Part shown: positions 19,341-27,093 of the stretch, piece after piece | How the letters are laid out: each line of letters opens with the position of its first letter | How positions within the stretch are numbered: position 1 is the first letter of the stretch | Assembly: GCF_037200945.1 (NCBI RefSeq) | Contig: NZ_JBBCGP010000001.1 | Span: forward strand, 124,001 to 188,000 | From: Methylovirgula sp. | GTDB taxonomy: Bacteria > Pseudomonadota > Alphaproteobacteria > Rhizobiales > Beijerinckiaceae | Reading direction: 5' to 3' | Length of the DNA: 64,000 nt | Notes under the pieces: model-generated | What the model was told of the DNA's origin: nothing | Database searches by the model: none | Seen by the model: the letters and a program-made list of their open reading frames with translations, nothing else | Made by a program: the position numbers and the translations under genes

Positions 19341-19737
19341 TTCGCGGTGATACAGTCATTCTCTCTACCCCCATACTATGCATTCGCGCTCCGACGTTGA
19401 CACGGTCTCAGCATTGGCGCGGCCTCATCTCATTGGATGTGGCTGTGACCCGCCACTTGGCGGTGGTAGTGACTCGGCGCTCACGACCGTCGCGACGGCC
19501 GGCGGAGGAAGCGTGCCTCAACCGAGATGACGTGAACGAGCCGAAAGCAGCCGATCCGCTTTCGGATCGACGAGGCACGAGGCAGACATTGAGCTTTCGG
19601 GTATTCAGAATGTTTTTGTGGTGCGCTACCTCGCGGTTTTCTTTAAGAGACCTGGGTCAGACCTGCCCCTTAGTAACTCGGTGAGGTCGGTTATACGCCT
19701 TGGGTTCAGTGAGACTGGAGACAGCGGGGAAACGTTC
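19341..19737. other. Stretch with small hairpins and no gene
   Basis: Nearly 400 bp between the desaturase and the next plausible start. It contains a hairpin CGATCCG-cttt-CGGATCG at 19552-19569 and a short palindrome around 19488. No coding region is convincing. An in-frame ATG at 19618 would extend the next ORF but has no supporting ribosome binding site. Confidence 0.35.
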
Positions 19738-20393
19738 GTGAGTAGGCGGCCCAGAAACGCATGGAACAATCTCGCGGGGCTGCCATCGAGATGGTCGCCC
19801 GATATTCAACCTGGCGGCCCAAATCGCCGCGAGTACGAAGGCTTTATCAAGCTCCGGCTCGCGCATAGCGAAGGCCGGAGTTATCTCATTCCCGATGTAT
19901 TGATTGCCATCGACGGCCTCCGCTTCTTTCTGCCGAATTTTTTCTCGCCGCCCTTCATCGCCTTCGATGTCGAACCAGGTAAACATTGGGCGAATTTCAG
20001 TCTGGACGTCGGCGGGCCGCGCGCAACTCAACTCGAACGGCTTTTCGTCCGCGTCGGATCGGAGGATCGGCTACTCTCTTATGAGGATGGAGCCCAACTT
20101 TATAGATGTATATTTGATGGTCCGCGCAGGATCGCCAGTTTCGCAAAAGGTCAATGTCGCCGGCAATCTTCAGGTGACTTTTTGCTTAGAGTCTACCACC
20201 ACACGACGCCGCCAAACGCCCTTAACATAAATGGCGGGGGCGAACTCTGGTCTTCAACTTGGAACCTAGCAGGCACGCGACGGCTGACCAATGTTGCGTA
20301 TGGATATTTTACAACGCTCGCGAGCATAAAGAGTGAGGAGGATTTGCGACTTATAGCGATGGCTTCCAACGGGAAAATCCAATTTCAGACCAC
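19738..20393 (+). pseudogene. Unknown protein gene, 3' end interrupted by an IS3 element
   Basis: About 219 codons from a GTG at 19738 (preceded by GGGGAAA) run into the left end of the IS3 element at 20394, which supplies a stop at 20413. The longer in-frame start at 19618 is possible. The protein begins VSRRPRNAWNNLAGLPSRWS. Its C-terminal part has a YHHTTPPNALNINGGGELW block and a NVAYGYFTTL block. The Y-H-x-T and Y-F-T spacing is loosely reminiscent of ADP-ribosyltransferase-like folds, but I cannot assign a family. Removing the IS and one target repeat adds only 11 codons before a stop, so the break may not be the gene's only lesion. Confidence 0.55.
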
Positions 20394-20477
20394 TGTTCGC
20401 CGTCAGCACCCCTGAGACAAATTGAGGGTCTTCACGAAGGGAGGATTTCTGGTTCATCGTAGCCGTAAGGAGCGAAG

Positions 20478-20852
20478 ATGAAGCAGAAATCCGGACCGGG
20501 CAAAGCGCCGGCAGAACAAGTACTGAAGGACATCCGGCGCCAGACGCGTCGGCAATACTCTGCGGAAGAGAAGATCCGCATCGTGCTGGAGGGACTGCGT
20601 GGCGAAGAGAACATCTCCGAGCTGTGCCGGCGGGAAGGCATTGCGGCCTCGATGTATTACGGCTGGTCGAAAGAGTTCCTCGAAGCCGGTAAGCGCCGGC
20701 TGGCGGGCGACACAGCTCGTGCCGCGACGTCCGGCGAGGTGAAGGATCTCCGTCGCGAAGCCACCGCATTGAAGGAGGTCGTGGCCGATCTGACCCTGGA
20801 GAACCGCCTGCTCAAAAAAAGCATGAACGGGGATGGGGAGGACGAGGCATGA
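20478..20852 (+). CDS. IS3-family transposase OrfA
   Basis: This 124-residue DNA-binding subunit has a helix-turn-helix in its middle (EEKIRIVLEGLRGEENISEL, then CRREGIAASMYYGWSKEF) and a C-terminal leucine-zipper-like coiled coil (LKEVVADLTLENRLLKKSM). A slippery A7G run at 20814-20821 lies just before its end, and orfB is in the -1 frame, which is the standard IS3 arrangement for making the OrfAB fusion transposase. Confidence 0.95.
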   Translation: MKQKSGPGKAPAEQVLKDIRRQTRRQYSAEEKIRIVLEGLRGEENISELCRREGIAASMYYGWSKEFLEAGKRRLAGDTARAATSGEVKDLRREATALKEVVADLTLENRLLKKSMNGDGEDEA

Positions 20853-21829
20853 GATATCCTGCATCCGAGAAGGCCGAGATCATCGAGTTGGTTGAGCAGT
20901 CGCATCTGCCTGCCAAGCGCACGCTGGAAAAGCTCGGCATTCCCCGCGCTACCTTCTACCGATGGTACGATCGCTATCGTGCGGGAGGGCCTGAGGCGTT
21001 GGCCGATCATCGCTCACGACCGGATCGCGTCTGGAACCGTATCCCGGACGACGTCCGCAGCCAGATCATCGATCTGGCGCTGGAGGTCCCTGAGCTATCG
21101 CCGCGAGAGCTGGCCGTGCGATTCACCGACGAGAGAAAGTACTTTGTCTCCGAGGCCTCGGTCTATCGGTTGTTGAAGGCACACGACCTCATCACCAGCC
21201 CGGCCTACGTGGTGATCAAGGCGGCGAACGAGTTCAAGGACAAGACCACCACTATCAACCAGCTCTGGCAGACCGACTTCACCTACCTTAAGATCACTGG
21301 CTGGGGCTGGTACTACCTCTCCACGGTGCTGGATGACTTCTCGCGCTACATCGTGGCCTGGAGGCTTGGTCCCACAATGTGCGCTTCCGACGTCACGGCC
21401 ACGCTCGACCAGGCACTGGCGGCATCGGGCCTTGATCACATCACCGTTGTACACCGGCCGAGGCTTCTCAGCGACAATGGGGCGAGTTACGTGGCAGACG
21501 ACCTGGCCAGGTGGCTCGAAGGCAAGGGCATGCAACATGTGCGCGGCGCACCATATCATCCTCAAACCCAGGGCAAGATCGAGCGCTGGCACCAAACCTT
21601 GAAGAACCGCATTCTACTCGACAATTATTATCTACCCGGCGATCTCGAGCGGCAGATCGGCGCCTTCGTCGAGCACTACAATCACGTCCGTTATCATGAG
21701 AGCATCGAAAACGTCACACCGGCCGACGTCTACTTCGGCAGAGCAGAGACGATCATCGCAGAACGCAAACGCATCAAGCTTGCTACCATCGCAAACCGCC
21801 GCTTGCAGCACCGACTGCAGGCCGCTTAA
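20849..21829 (+). CDS. IS3-family transposase OrfB (DDE integrase domain)
   Basis: This 326-residue catalytic subunit overlaps orfA by four bases (ATGA). The first Asp lies in LWQTDFTYLKI, the second in LLSDNGASYVA, and the Glu in HPQTQGKIERWHQTLKNR, all in the order of the rve/DDE domain. The N-terminal HTH_21-like region reads RTLEKLGIPRATFYRWYDRY. The ORF is uninterrupted, so the element looks functional. Confidence 0.95.
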   Translation: MRYPASEKAEIIELVEQSHLPAKRTLEKLGIPRATFYRWYDRYRAGGPEALADHRSRPDRVWNRIPDDVRSQIIDLALEVPELSPRELAVRFTDERKYFVSEASVYRLLKAHDLITSPAYVVIKAANEFKDKTTTINQLWQTDFTYLKITGWGWYYLSTVLDDFSRYIVAWRLGPTMCASDVTATLDQALAASGLDHITVVHRPRLLSDNGASYVADDLARWLEGKGMQHVRGAPYHPQTQGKIERWHQTLKNRILLDNYYLPGDLERQIGAFVEHYNHVRYHESIENVTPADVYFGRAETIIAERKRIKLATIANRRLQHRLQAA

Positions 21830-22071
21830 ACTCTAACCCCTGATGAGCCAGCGCCTCTCTTCTCGAAACGCCTGATCAGTCTCAAATTATCTGACGACGG
21901 ACACACGCCTACCTCAAAGATCTCGCAAATATCGCTATAAAGCTGGATCTCGTTATAACTCACAATTTCGACAACGCGCTGGAAGTCGCGCTGACAACGA
22001 CCGATAGCGATAAACCTCAAAACCGTCGATCCAACTCGTTCTGGAAGCCGGATCCATTTCTTCATCCAACA

Positions 22072-23181
22072 ATGCTAAATATATATCATCCTAATGGCTA
22101 CATTCCGAGCGAGGGACTCAAGGGCAGCGATAGCATTGTTCTGACAGAGGCGAATTTCGCCGACCATCTTGCAAACACGAACAATGTGGAAGCCAATTTT
22201 CTCCTAGGCCATTTATCAAGCAAGACTTGGCTGTTGATAGGACATTCGTTGGCAGACGGAACGCTAAAGAATGCTCTTAGATCGCATGCGGCCAGGAGGC
22301 CGGGGCACGTTAGTTATTTCGTGCATTTTGCGAAAGACGGAGAAGCGTCCTTGAGCGAAGAGCAACGCGAAGCAATTCGCGAGGCAAACTTTACGACTTA
22401 TAATCTATACACGTTTTTCTTGAATTCGGAGGAAATTGGAGCGCTACTTCGATTGATCAAGATGGAGGCGAGGGACCTCAAAGATGAAATAACGGCGCGC
22501 GGTCTAGAGCCCCGATTTGTTTATTATATTTGTGGTGCTGTTTCCTCGGGGAAATCGACAATTCTCAGTCATCTTCGCAGCATCGCGACGGTCGAAGAGT
22601 GGCCTAATCGCATGCCTTCGGCAATGAATAAATTATCGGTCAACACCACTCCTGGAGAGAGAACCGAGATCGATGAAGGTCTCGATGGCGCAATCTGGAA
22701 AAAGAACGAAGAAATAAATGAGACCGACGTGGGGCTTGTTGCAGTCGATCGAGCACCTCTAGATTTTATTGCATTCCCAGGCGAGGACAATGAGACGCCC
22801 GAAACAACTGCTCGAAGTCGATACAGAAAAGTTCTCAACCGATTTGTGAGAGACGAGTTCAGGAATCTTTGCCCTGGCCAGGTAATAGTCATCCAGGCCG
22901 ACCCCAAGATGCTGGTAAGGCGGCAGATTCAACGAGGAAGACCTCCCTCTGAGAACGACCCGACATCGGAGAAGGCGCGCGCAACTTTGGAGCGGCAGCA
23001 AGATATAATGTTGAATATCTACGCCTCTGCAATCGCAACGGGAAGCACTGCGCGAGGTGATTGCTGCTCCATTGCAGAGTGTGTGCAAGACGTTGTTCGG
23101 ATCATCTACTTTGGCGAATATCGCCCATTCGATTTCAACGGGCGCCTGACGCACTTCATAACGGAGGACCCAGATGAGTGA
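22072..23181 (+). CDS. SIR2-domain remnant fused to a P-loop nucleotide-kinase-like domain
   Basis: From the first available ATG the product is 369 residues. Open frame continues upstream without a start to 21907, where the IS ends, and that stretch encodes DLVITHNFDNALEVAL, a typical SIR2 strand. Residues 1-130 continue the SIR2-like fold (NIYHPNGYIP, SKTWLLIGHSLADGTL). The NAD-binding GAG half of the domain is missing. Residues 148-360 form a P-loop kinase: Walker A GAVSSGKST (155-163), a DRAPLDFIAF motif (226 on) as in deoxynucleoside kinases, and an Arg-rich lid (RRQIQRGR). It overlaps the next gene by 8 bp. The gene is 5'-truncated, so NADase activity is unlikely in this copy. Confidence 0.72.
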   Translation: MLNIYHPNGYIPSEGLKGSDSIVLTEANFADHLANTNNVEANFLLGHLSSKTWLLIGHSLADGTLKNALRSHAARRPGHVSYFVHFAKDGEASLSEEQREAIREANFTTYNLYTFFLNSEEIGALLRLIKMEARDLKDEITARGLEPRFVYYICGAVSSGKSTILSHLRSIATVEEWPNRMPSAMNKLSVNTTPGERTEIDEGLDGAIWKKNEEINETDVGLVAVDRAPLDFIAFPGEDNETPETTARSRYRKVLNRFVRDEFRNLCPGQVIVIQADPKMLVRRQIQRGRPPSENDPTSEKARATLERQQDIMLNIYASAIATGSTARGDCCSIAECVQDVVRIIYFGEYRPFDFNGRLTHFITEDPDE

Positions 23182-23635
23182 TGTACTTATCTACATTGCT
23201 GGCCCTCTTTTTTGCGACGCAGAAAAGACCGCAAATGAGGCGATGTGTGCAACTATTGAAAGATATTGCAACGTGTTCCTGCCCCAACGCGACGGCCATT
23301 TGATTCCGGATTTGATCAAGTGTGGCATGACCATTGAGAGCGCTTACTCCTATGTCTTCAATCGCGACGTTGACGCGGTTCGAAGAGCCGACGCGTTAAT
23401 CATAAATCTCGACGGGCGAACGATTGATGAAGGCGCCGCGTTTGAGCTTGGTCTTGCGTTCGCTTGCAACAAGGTTTGCGTAGGATACAGAACTGACGTG
23501 CGGACGCTTCTACAGTGGGGATTAAATCCGATGATCACCGCCCCACTATCTGAAATATTGCGTAACCCCGAAGAGCTGGAAGCCTGGTGTGCGGATTACG
23601 TCGGGGGGAGCCTTGAGCGCCGCGTGGTGAGATAG
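23174..23635 (+). CDS. Nucleoside 2-deoxyribosyltransferase family protein
   Basis: The 153-residue protein has the NDT fold: an N-terminal LIYIAGPLF strand-loop, FNRDVDAVRRADALIINLDG with the conserved Asp65 region, and the catalytic DEGAAFELGLAFA motif with nucleophile Glu91. Family members exchange or hydrolyse the glycosidic bond of 2'-deoxynucleosides or deoxynucleotides. It overlaps the SIR2/kinase gene by 8 bp (ATGAGTGA), so it is translationally coupled to it. Together with a nucleotide kinase this suggests action on deoxynucleotides, possibly in a conflict system. The exact substrate is unknown. Confidence 0.88.
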   Translation: MSDVLIYIAGPLFCDAEKTANEAMCATIERYCNVFLPQRDGHLIPDLIKCGMTIESAYSYVFNRDVDAVRRADALIINLDGRTIDEGAAFELGLAFACNKVCVGYRTDVRTLLQWGLNPMITAPLSEILRNPEELEAWCADYVGGSLERRVVR

Positions 23636-23870
23636 CTCAAGATGCGTTTTGATCTAGCGTCCCCTCCAAAATTGCTCAGGTAGAATTGATATGATTCGAT
23701 CTGGCCGACAGAACCCCGCGATGCTTGCGTAACTGCAACACCTCGTTTCTTCTGGCCTGCCCAATCAACAGCTGACTTTGTTAGAAGGTTCGTCTCAACC
23801 AGTATTCATGGTTCGGTCCATGGCTTGTTGATGTAATTGATAACTTCCGTGCGCAAGGGCGAAAGGCGGG

Positions 23871-24958
23871 TTAGGCGAACTGGACTATCATAGCAGGATC
23901 ACCGAATGTCCCGACCCGGCGGCCGGAAGCCGGATTTGACGCGGAAAGACGGCCTTCCTTTTCGAGCGCCTTCAATATGCCTTTGTAGTGACTTTCGCGG
24001 AACGCGGTTTCGATAAGCACGAATTTTTCGACATTGGCGACCGTTACCTGCTTTCCCGAAAACTCAGCGACGATCCGAGCCTGGAGGGTGAGCAGGACGG
24101 GAGCGTTCTCAAACAGGACCAACTGATTCGGATCGGTGGCGTCGGAAAACCGGAATTCGCCGCTTTCATCCGCCTTCCACATGGCCTCCTTCATCTTCTT
24201 AAGGCCGAGCAGTTCGTTGCTTGCATAGAATAAGTAATAGTCCGTCACGTCGCGCGCGTTGGACATCTCGAAGGAGCGGACGTATGCCGCGCCGGTGTGC
24301 AATTGCCGTAGATAAAGATCATGGAGGCACCTGTTTCTTACGCGGGGCTCGGTCGCGCTAGCACAGTGTTTCCATTCTTCCGTCCCAAAGAAGCTGTTGA
24401 AATTTGTACCCTGATCTGGATGGCCGATGAATCGGTTGATCTCCTCATACATGAAGTTTACGAACACCTCGCAGCTGCGATTGGAAAGGATTTGTTTTAC
24501 GAGACTGAAGGGCGCGCCCGTCCACCCGAACGGATCAATGAAGGCAAAGGTGGGAAGCAGGCGTCCCTGCCGCACGTAACCAGAGTAGCGATTTGTGAAC
24601 GCCGTCTCGAAGGTAACACCGCCCTCGACAACCACACTGAAATTGGAAGGCAATGTTCGCAGCGCGACCTGCTTGCGCAGGTGATCGGCGCGGTCATTAC
24701 GTTCTTCGACAAAAAGAAAATGGACTTTGGTGGTGAGCGGTGGCTGAAATCCGAGCGCCGTATCAAGCGCGATGATGGGAGAACCGGCCTCCCCGCCCTC
24801 ATACTGACCGGGTCCCGCAAACCCATCAATATACAGAATCTCGGGAAAGCGCCTTGGCTCAGAATTACCATCCAAGCCTGCAGGTAACGCTTCAGAATTT
24901 CATGCTTTGCCCGAGTATGAGGCTCAAGCGGCCATATGGTCTTCTTAGGCGCGGCCAT
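23871..24958 (-). pseudogene. tcmP: Three-Cys-motif partner protein TcmP, frameshifted
   Basis: The main frame (from 24875 down) has the TcmP signature YIDGFAGPGQYEGGEAGSP, then FAFIDPFGWTGAPF and VFVNFMYEEINRF. Its true N-terminus lies in another frame from an ATG at 24958 (MAAPKKTIWPLEPHTRAKHE, then ILKRYLQAW), which is the expected start of the family. The two join only through a frameshift between about 24840 and 24885, within the segment that normally links RYLQAW to ILYIDGF. It could be a mutation or a base-calling error. TcmP proteins are often linked to Gp37/Gp68-like partners and mobile DNA; none is seen here. Confidence 0.78.
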
Positions 24959-25010
24959 TGTTACCCCCCAAACTTGAAGTTCGATTTGGATATTGCTCCC
25001 TACGCGGCAA

Positions 25011-25316
25011 TTAAGTATCGGGTATCGCCGCTTCCAGTTTGGCAACGTGGCCTTCACTGGTCAAAGACTCGCCAAGTTCGCGGATGAGCTTCTCGCGCGA
25101 TACCAGCGCAGCTTGCCTTGTATCTGCAAATGCATGAAACCAAATCCACAACGAGCCAGTCATAGCGGCAAAATTGTCGAGTTTAAACTCTACGGGCTTC
25201 AGGACGAAGTAGGCTTTCCATTCATGGTCAAGTGACTTTGCCTTCAGCGTTTCCGCGATAGCCTGGGCGAACCTTGCATAATCTTCTGGTGTCCGCTTAG
25301 CATATGCTACATTCAT
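25011..25316 (-). CDS. Unknown small protein next to tcmP, possibly 5'-truncated by IS3
   Basis: From an ATG at 25316 the product is 101 residues (MNVAYAKRTPEDYARFAQAI at the start, LEAAIPDT at the end). It is soluble and helical-looking, with a Trp-rich centre (GSLWIWFHAFADTRQA). The IS3 terminus at 25328 lies four codons upstream of this ATG in the same frame, so the natural start may have been lost. It ends about 50 bp before the tcmP start and is likely cotranscribed with it. No domain is recognised. Confidence 0.5.
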   Translation of the reverse strand: MNVAYAKRTPEDYARFAQAIAETLKAKSLDHEWKAYFVLKPVEFKLDNFAAMTGSLWIWFHAFADTRQAALVSREKLIRELGESLTSEGHVAKLEAAIPDT

Positions 25317-25408
25317 GATTTGAATATTGTCCGGCGTCAGCACCAATGAGACAGAACTGGGCTATTTGAGAGGGGAGGATTTCTGGTTCATCGTAACCTT
25401 TCAAGGGA

Positions 25409-25789
25409 ATGACGATGAGACGGAAAATGGAAGCGACGAAGCCGTCGGCGGAGAAGGTCATCAAGGACATCCGCCGGATCACCCGCAAGCAGTATGGCGC
25501 GGAGGAGAAGATCCGCATCGTGCTGGACGGATTGCGTGGTGAAGAATCGATCGCGGCGCCGTGCCGGCGCGAAGGGATCGCCGAGAGCCTTTATTACAAC
25601 TGGTCGAAGGAATTCCTCGAAGCCGGCAAGAAGCGGCTGGCGGGTGACACGGCGCGTGCCGCCACCACCGACGAGGTCAAGGTGCTTCGCAAGGAAGCCC
25701 GCGATCTGAAGGAGGTCGTTGCCGAACAGGCTCTGGAATTGCGATTGCTTAAAAAGAGCATGATCGCGGATGGGGGCGACGACGAATGA
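25409..25789 (+). CDS. IS3-family transposase OrfA (second copy)
   Basis: This 126-residue protein parallels the OrfA at 20478: a helix-turn-helix (CRREGIAESLYYNWSKEF), then a leucine-rich coiled coil ending LRLLKKSMIADGGDDE. It overlaps orfB by ATGA in the -1 frame. The slip run is shorter (A5G) than in the intact copy. With orfB broken it can supply only the DNA-binding part. Confidence 0.92.
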   Translation: MTMRRKMEATKPSAEKVIKDIRRITRKQYGAEEKIRIVLDGLRGEESIAAPCRREGIAESLYYNWSKEFLEAGKKRLAGDTARAATTDEVKVLRKEARDLKEVVAEQALELRLLKKSMIADGGDDE

Positions 25790-26238
25790 GATACCCCACC
25801 TCGGAGAAGCTCGAGATCATCCGATTGGTCGAGCGATCACACCTGCCGGCACAGCGCACGCTGGAACAACTCGGCATCCCACGCGCCACTTTCCACCGCT
25901 GGTATGATCGGTTCCTGACCGGCGGCGTCGAAGCGCTCGAGGATCGTAGTCCAAGGCCTTGCCGGGTGTGGAACCGCATTCCCGAGCCCGTGCGGGAACG
26001 GATCGTCGATCTTGCCTTGGACAAGCCCGAGCTGTCGCCACGGGAACTCGCGGTGACCTTCACCGACACAGAAGACTATTTTGTCTCGGAAGCTTCGGTC
26101 TATCGTCTGCTCAAGGCGAATGACCTGATCACCAGCCCAGCCTTCATCATCATCAAGGCCGCCGACGAGTTCAAGGACAAGACGACGGCGCCCAACCAGC
26201 TCTGGCAGACCGACTTCACCTATTTGAAGGTCATCGGG
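25786..26238 (+). pseudogene. IS3-family transposase OrfB, 3' truncated
   Basis: About 151 codons match the N-terminal half of the intact OrfB (RTLEQLGIPRATFHRWYDRF; SEASVYRLLKANDLITSPAF) and reach the first catalytic Asp (LWQTDFTYLKVIG). The frame then runs into the IS21 terminus and stops at 26316. The second Asp and the Glu are lost, so there is no transposase activity. Confidence 0.9.
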
Positions 26239-26358
26239 TGTCAATCGGCGTTGAACTTTGACCCCCGATCGGCGCGCAAAAGTCACCCCGTTCATTTGCG
26301 CGTTGTGACGGAATGAGGGCGTAGCCCGACTGGAGTTACAACGCGCTTGGCTACCTGA

Positions 26359-27093
26359 TCAGGCGCGGTTCTTGAAGCGCCAGCTTTCGTTGCCGGTCTC
26401 GACGATGTCGCAGTGATGGGTGAGACGATCGAGCAGCGCGGTGGTCATCTTCGGATCGCCGAAGACACTCGGCCATTCGCCGAAGGCGAGATTGGTCGTC
26501 ACCAGGATCGAGGTACGCTCATAGAGCCTGCTGATCAGATGGAAGAGAAGCTGGCCGCCGGCCTGGGCGAAGGGCAGATAGCCAAGTTCATCGAGGATAA
26601 TGAAGTCGAGGCGCGTCAGATAATCGGCAAGGCGCCCCTGGCGGCCGGCGCGTCCCTCGGCCTCGAGGCGGTTGACGAGATCGACGACGTTGAAGAACCG
26701 GCCGCGTGACCCGCCGCGGATGCAGGCGCGTGCAATGGCAATGGCGAGATGTGTCTTACCGGTTCCGGTACCGCCGACGAGAACGACGTTACGCTGTTCG
26801 ACGATGAAGTTACCGCCGGCGAGATCGCGCACCAGGCTCTCGTTGATGGGTGTGTCGGCGAACAGGAAGTCATCGATATCCTTGGCGAGCGGCAGCTTGG
26901 CGACCGTCAGCTGGTATTTGATGGATCGGGCGTGCTTCTCGTTGATCTCGGCCTTGAGAAGATCGCCGACGAAGTGCTGCGGCTCATGCTGACGTTTGAC
27001 AGCTGTTGCAAGGGTCTCGTCGTAGGCATTCCTCATGCCAAAGAGCTTGAGGTTGCTCATCATGTCGAGAACTTCGGTACGTTCCATGATCAT
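26359..27093 (-). CDS. istB: IS21 transposition helper ATPase IstB
   Basis: This 244-residue AAA+ ATPase of the DnaC/IstB group has Walker A GGTGTGKTHLAIA and Walker B FIILDELGYLPF. It assembles on target DNA and recruits the IstA transposase. The start is taken at 27093, where ATGA overlaps the istA stop; a longer reading from 27123 would run further into istA. The usual C-terminal block (TALLDRLTHHCDIVETGNES) is intact. Confidence 0.95.
   Translation of the reverse strand: MIMERTEVLDMMSNLKLFGMRNAYDETLATAVKRQHEPQHFVGDLLKAEINEKHARSIKYQLTVAKLPLAKDIDDFLFADTPINESLVRDLAGGNFIVEQRNVVLVGGTGTGKTHLAIAIARACIRGGSRGRFFNVVDLVNRLEAEGRAGRQGRLADYLTRLDFIILDELGYLPFAQAGGQLLFHLISRLYERTSILVTTNLAFGEWPSVFGDPKMTTALLDRLTHHCDIVETGNESWRFKNRA

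Larger units (their letters stand above)
20394..21903 (+). mobile_element. Intact IS3-family insertion sequence, 1510 bp
   Basis: Both termini can be placed. The left end starts TGTTCGCCGTCAG and contains TGAGAC 19 bp in. The reverse complement of the right end starts TGTCCGTCGTCAG with TGAGAC at the same distance. A 3-bp direct repeat CAC flanks it (20391-20393 and 21904-21906), the size expected for IS3. Both orfA and orfB are open, so it is potentially active. A related copy with the same left terminus lies at 25328. Confidence 0.88.
25328..26238 (+). mobile_element. IS3-family element, left part only (cut by IS21)
   Basis: The left terminus TGTCCGGCGTCAGCACC with TGAGAC at +19 matches that of the intact copy at 20394. 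The orfA is complete, but orfB stops at 26238, where the IS21 terminus begins. The orfB 3' half and right terminus are not found beyond the IS21 element, so they were deleted. The sequence diverges clearly from the 20394 copy, so it is a different member of the same group. Confidence 0.85.

Noticed and set aside
19618..19737. Upstream extension of the unknown gene to an ATG at 19618
   Set aside because: No ribosome binding site, whereas GGGGAAA precedes the GTG at 19738; kept as an alternative only.
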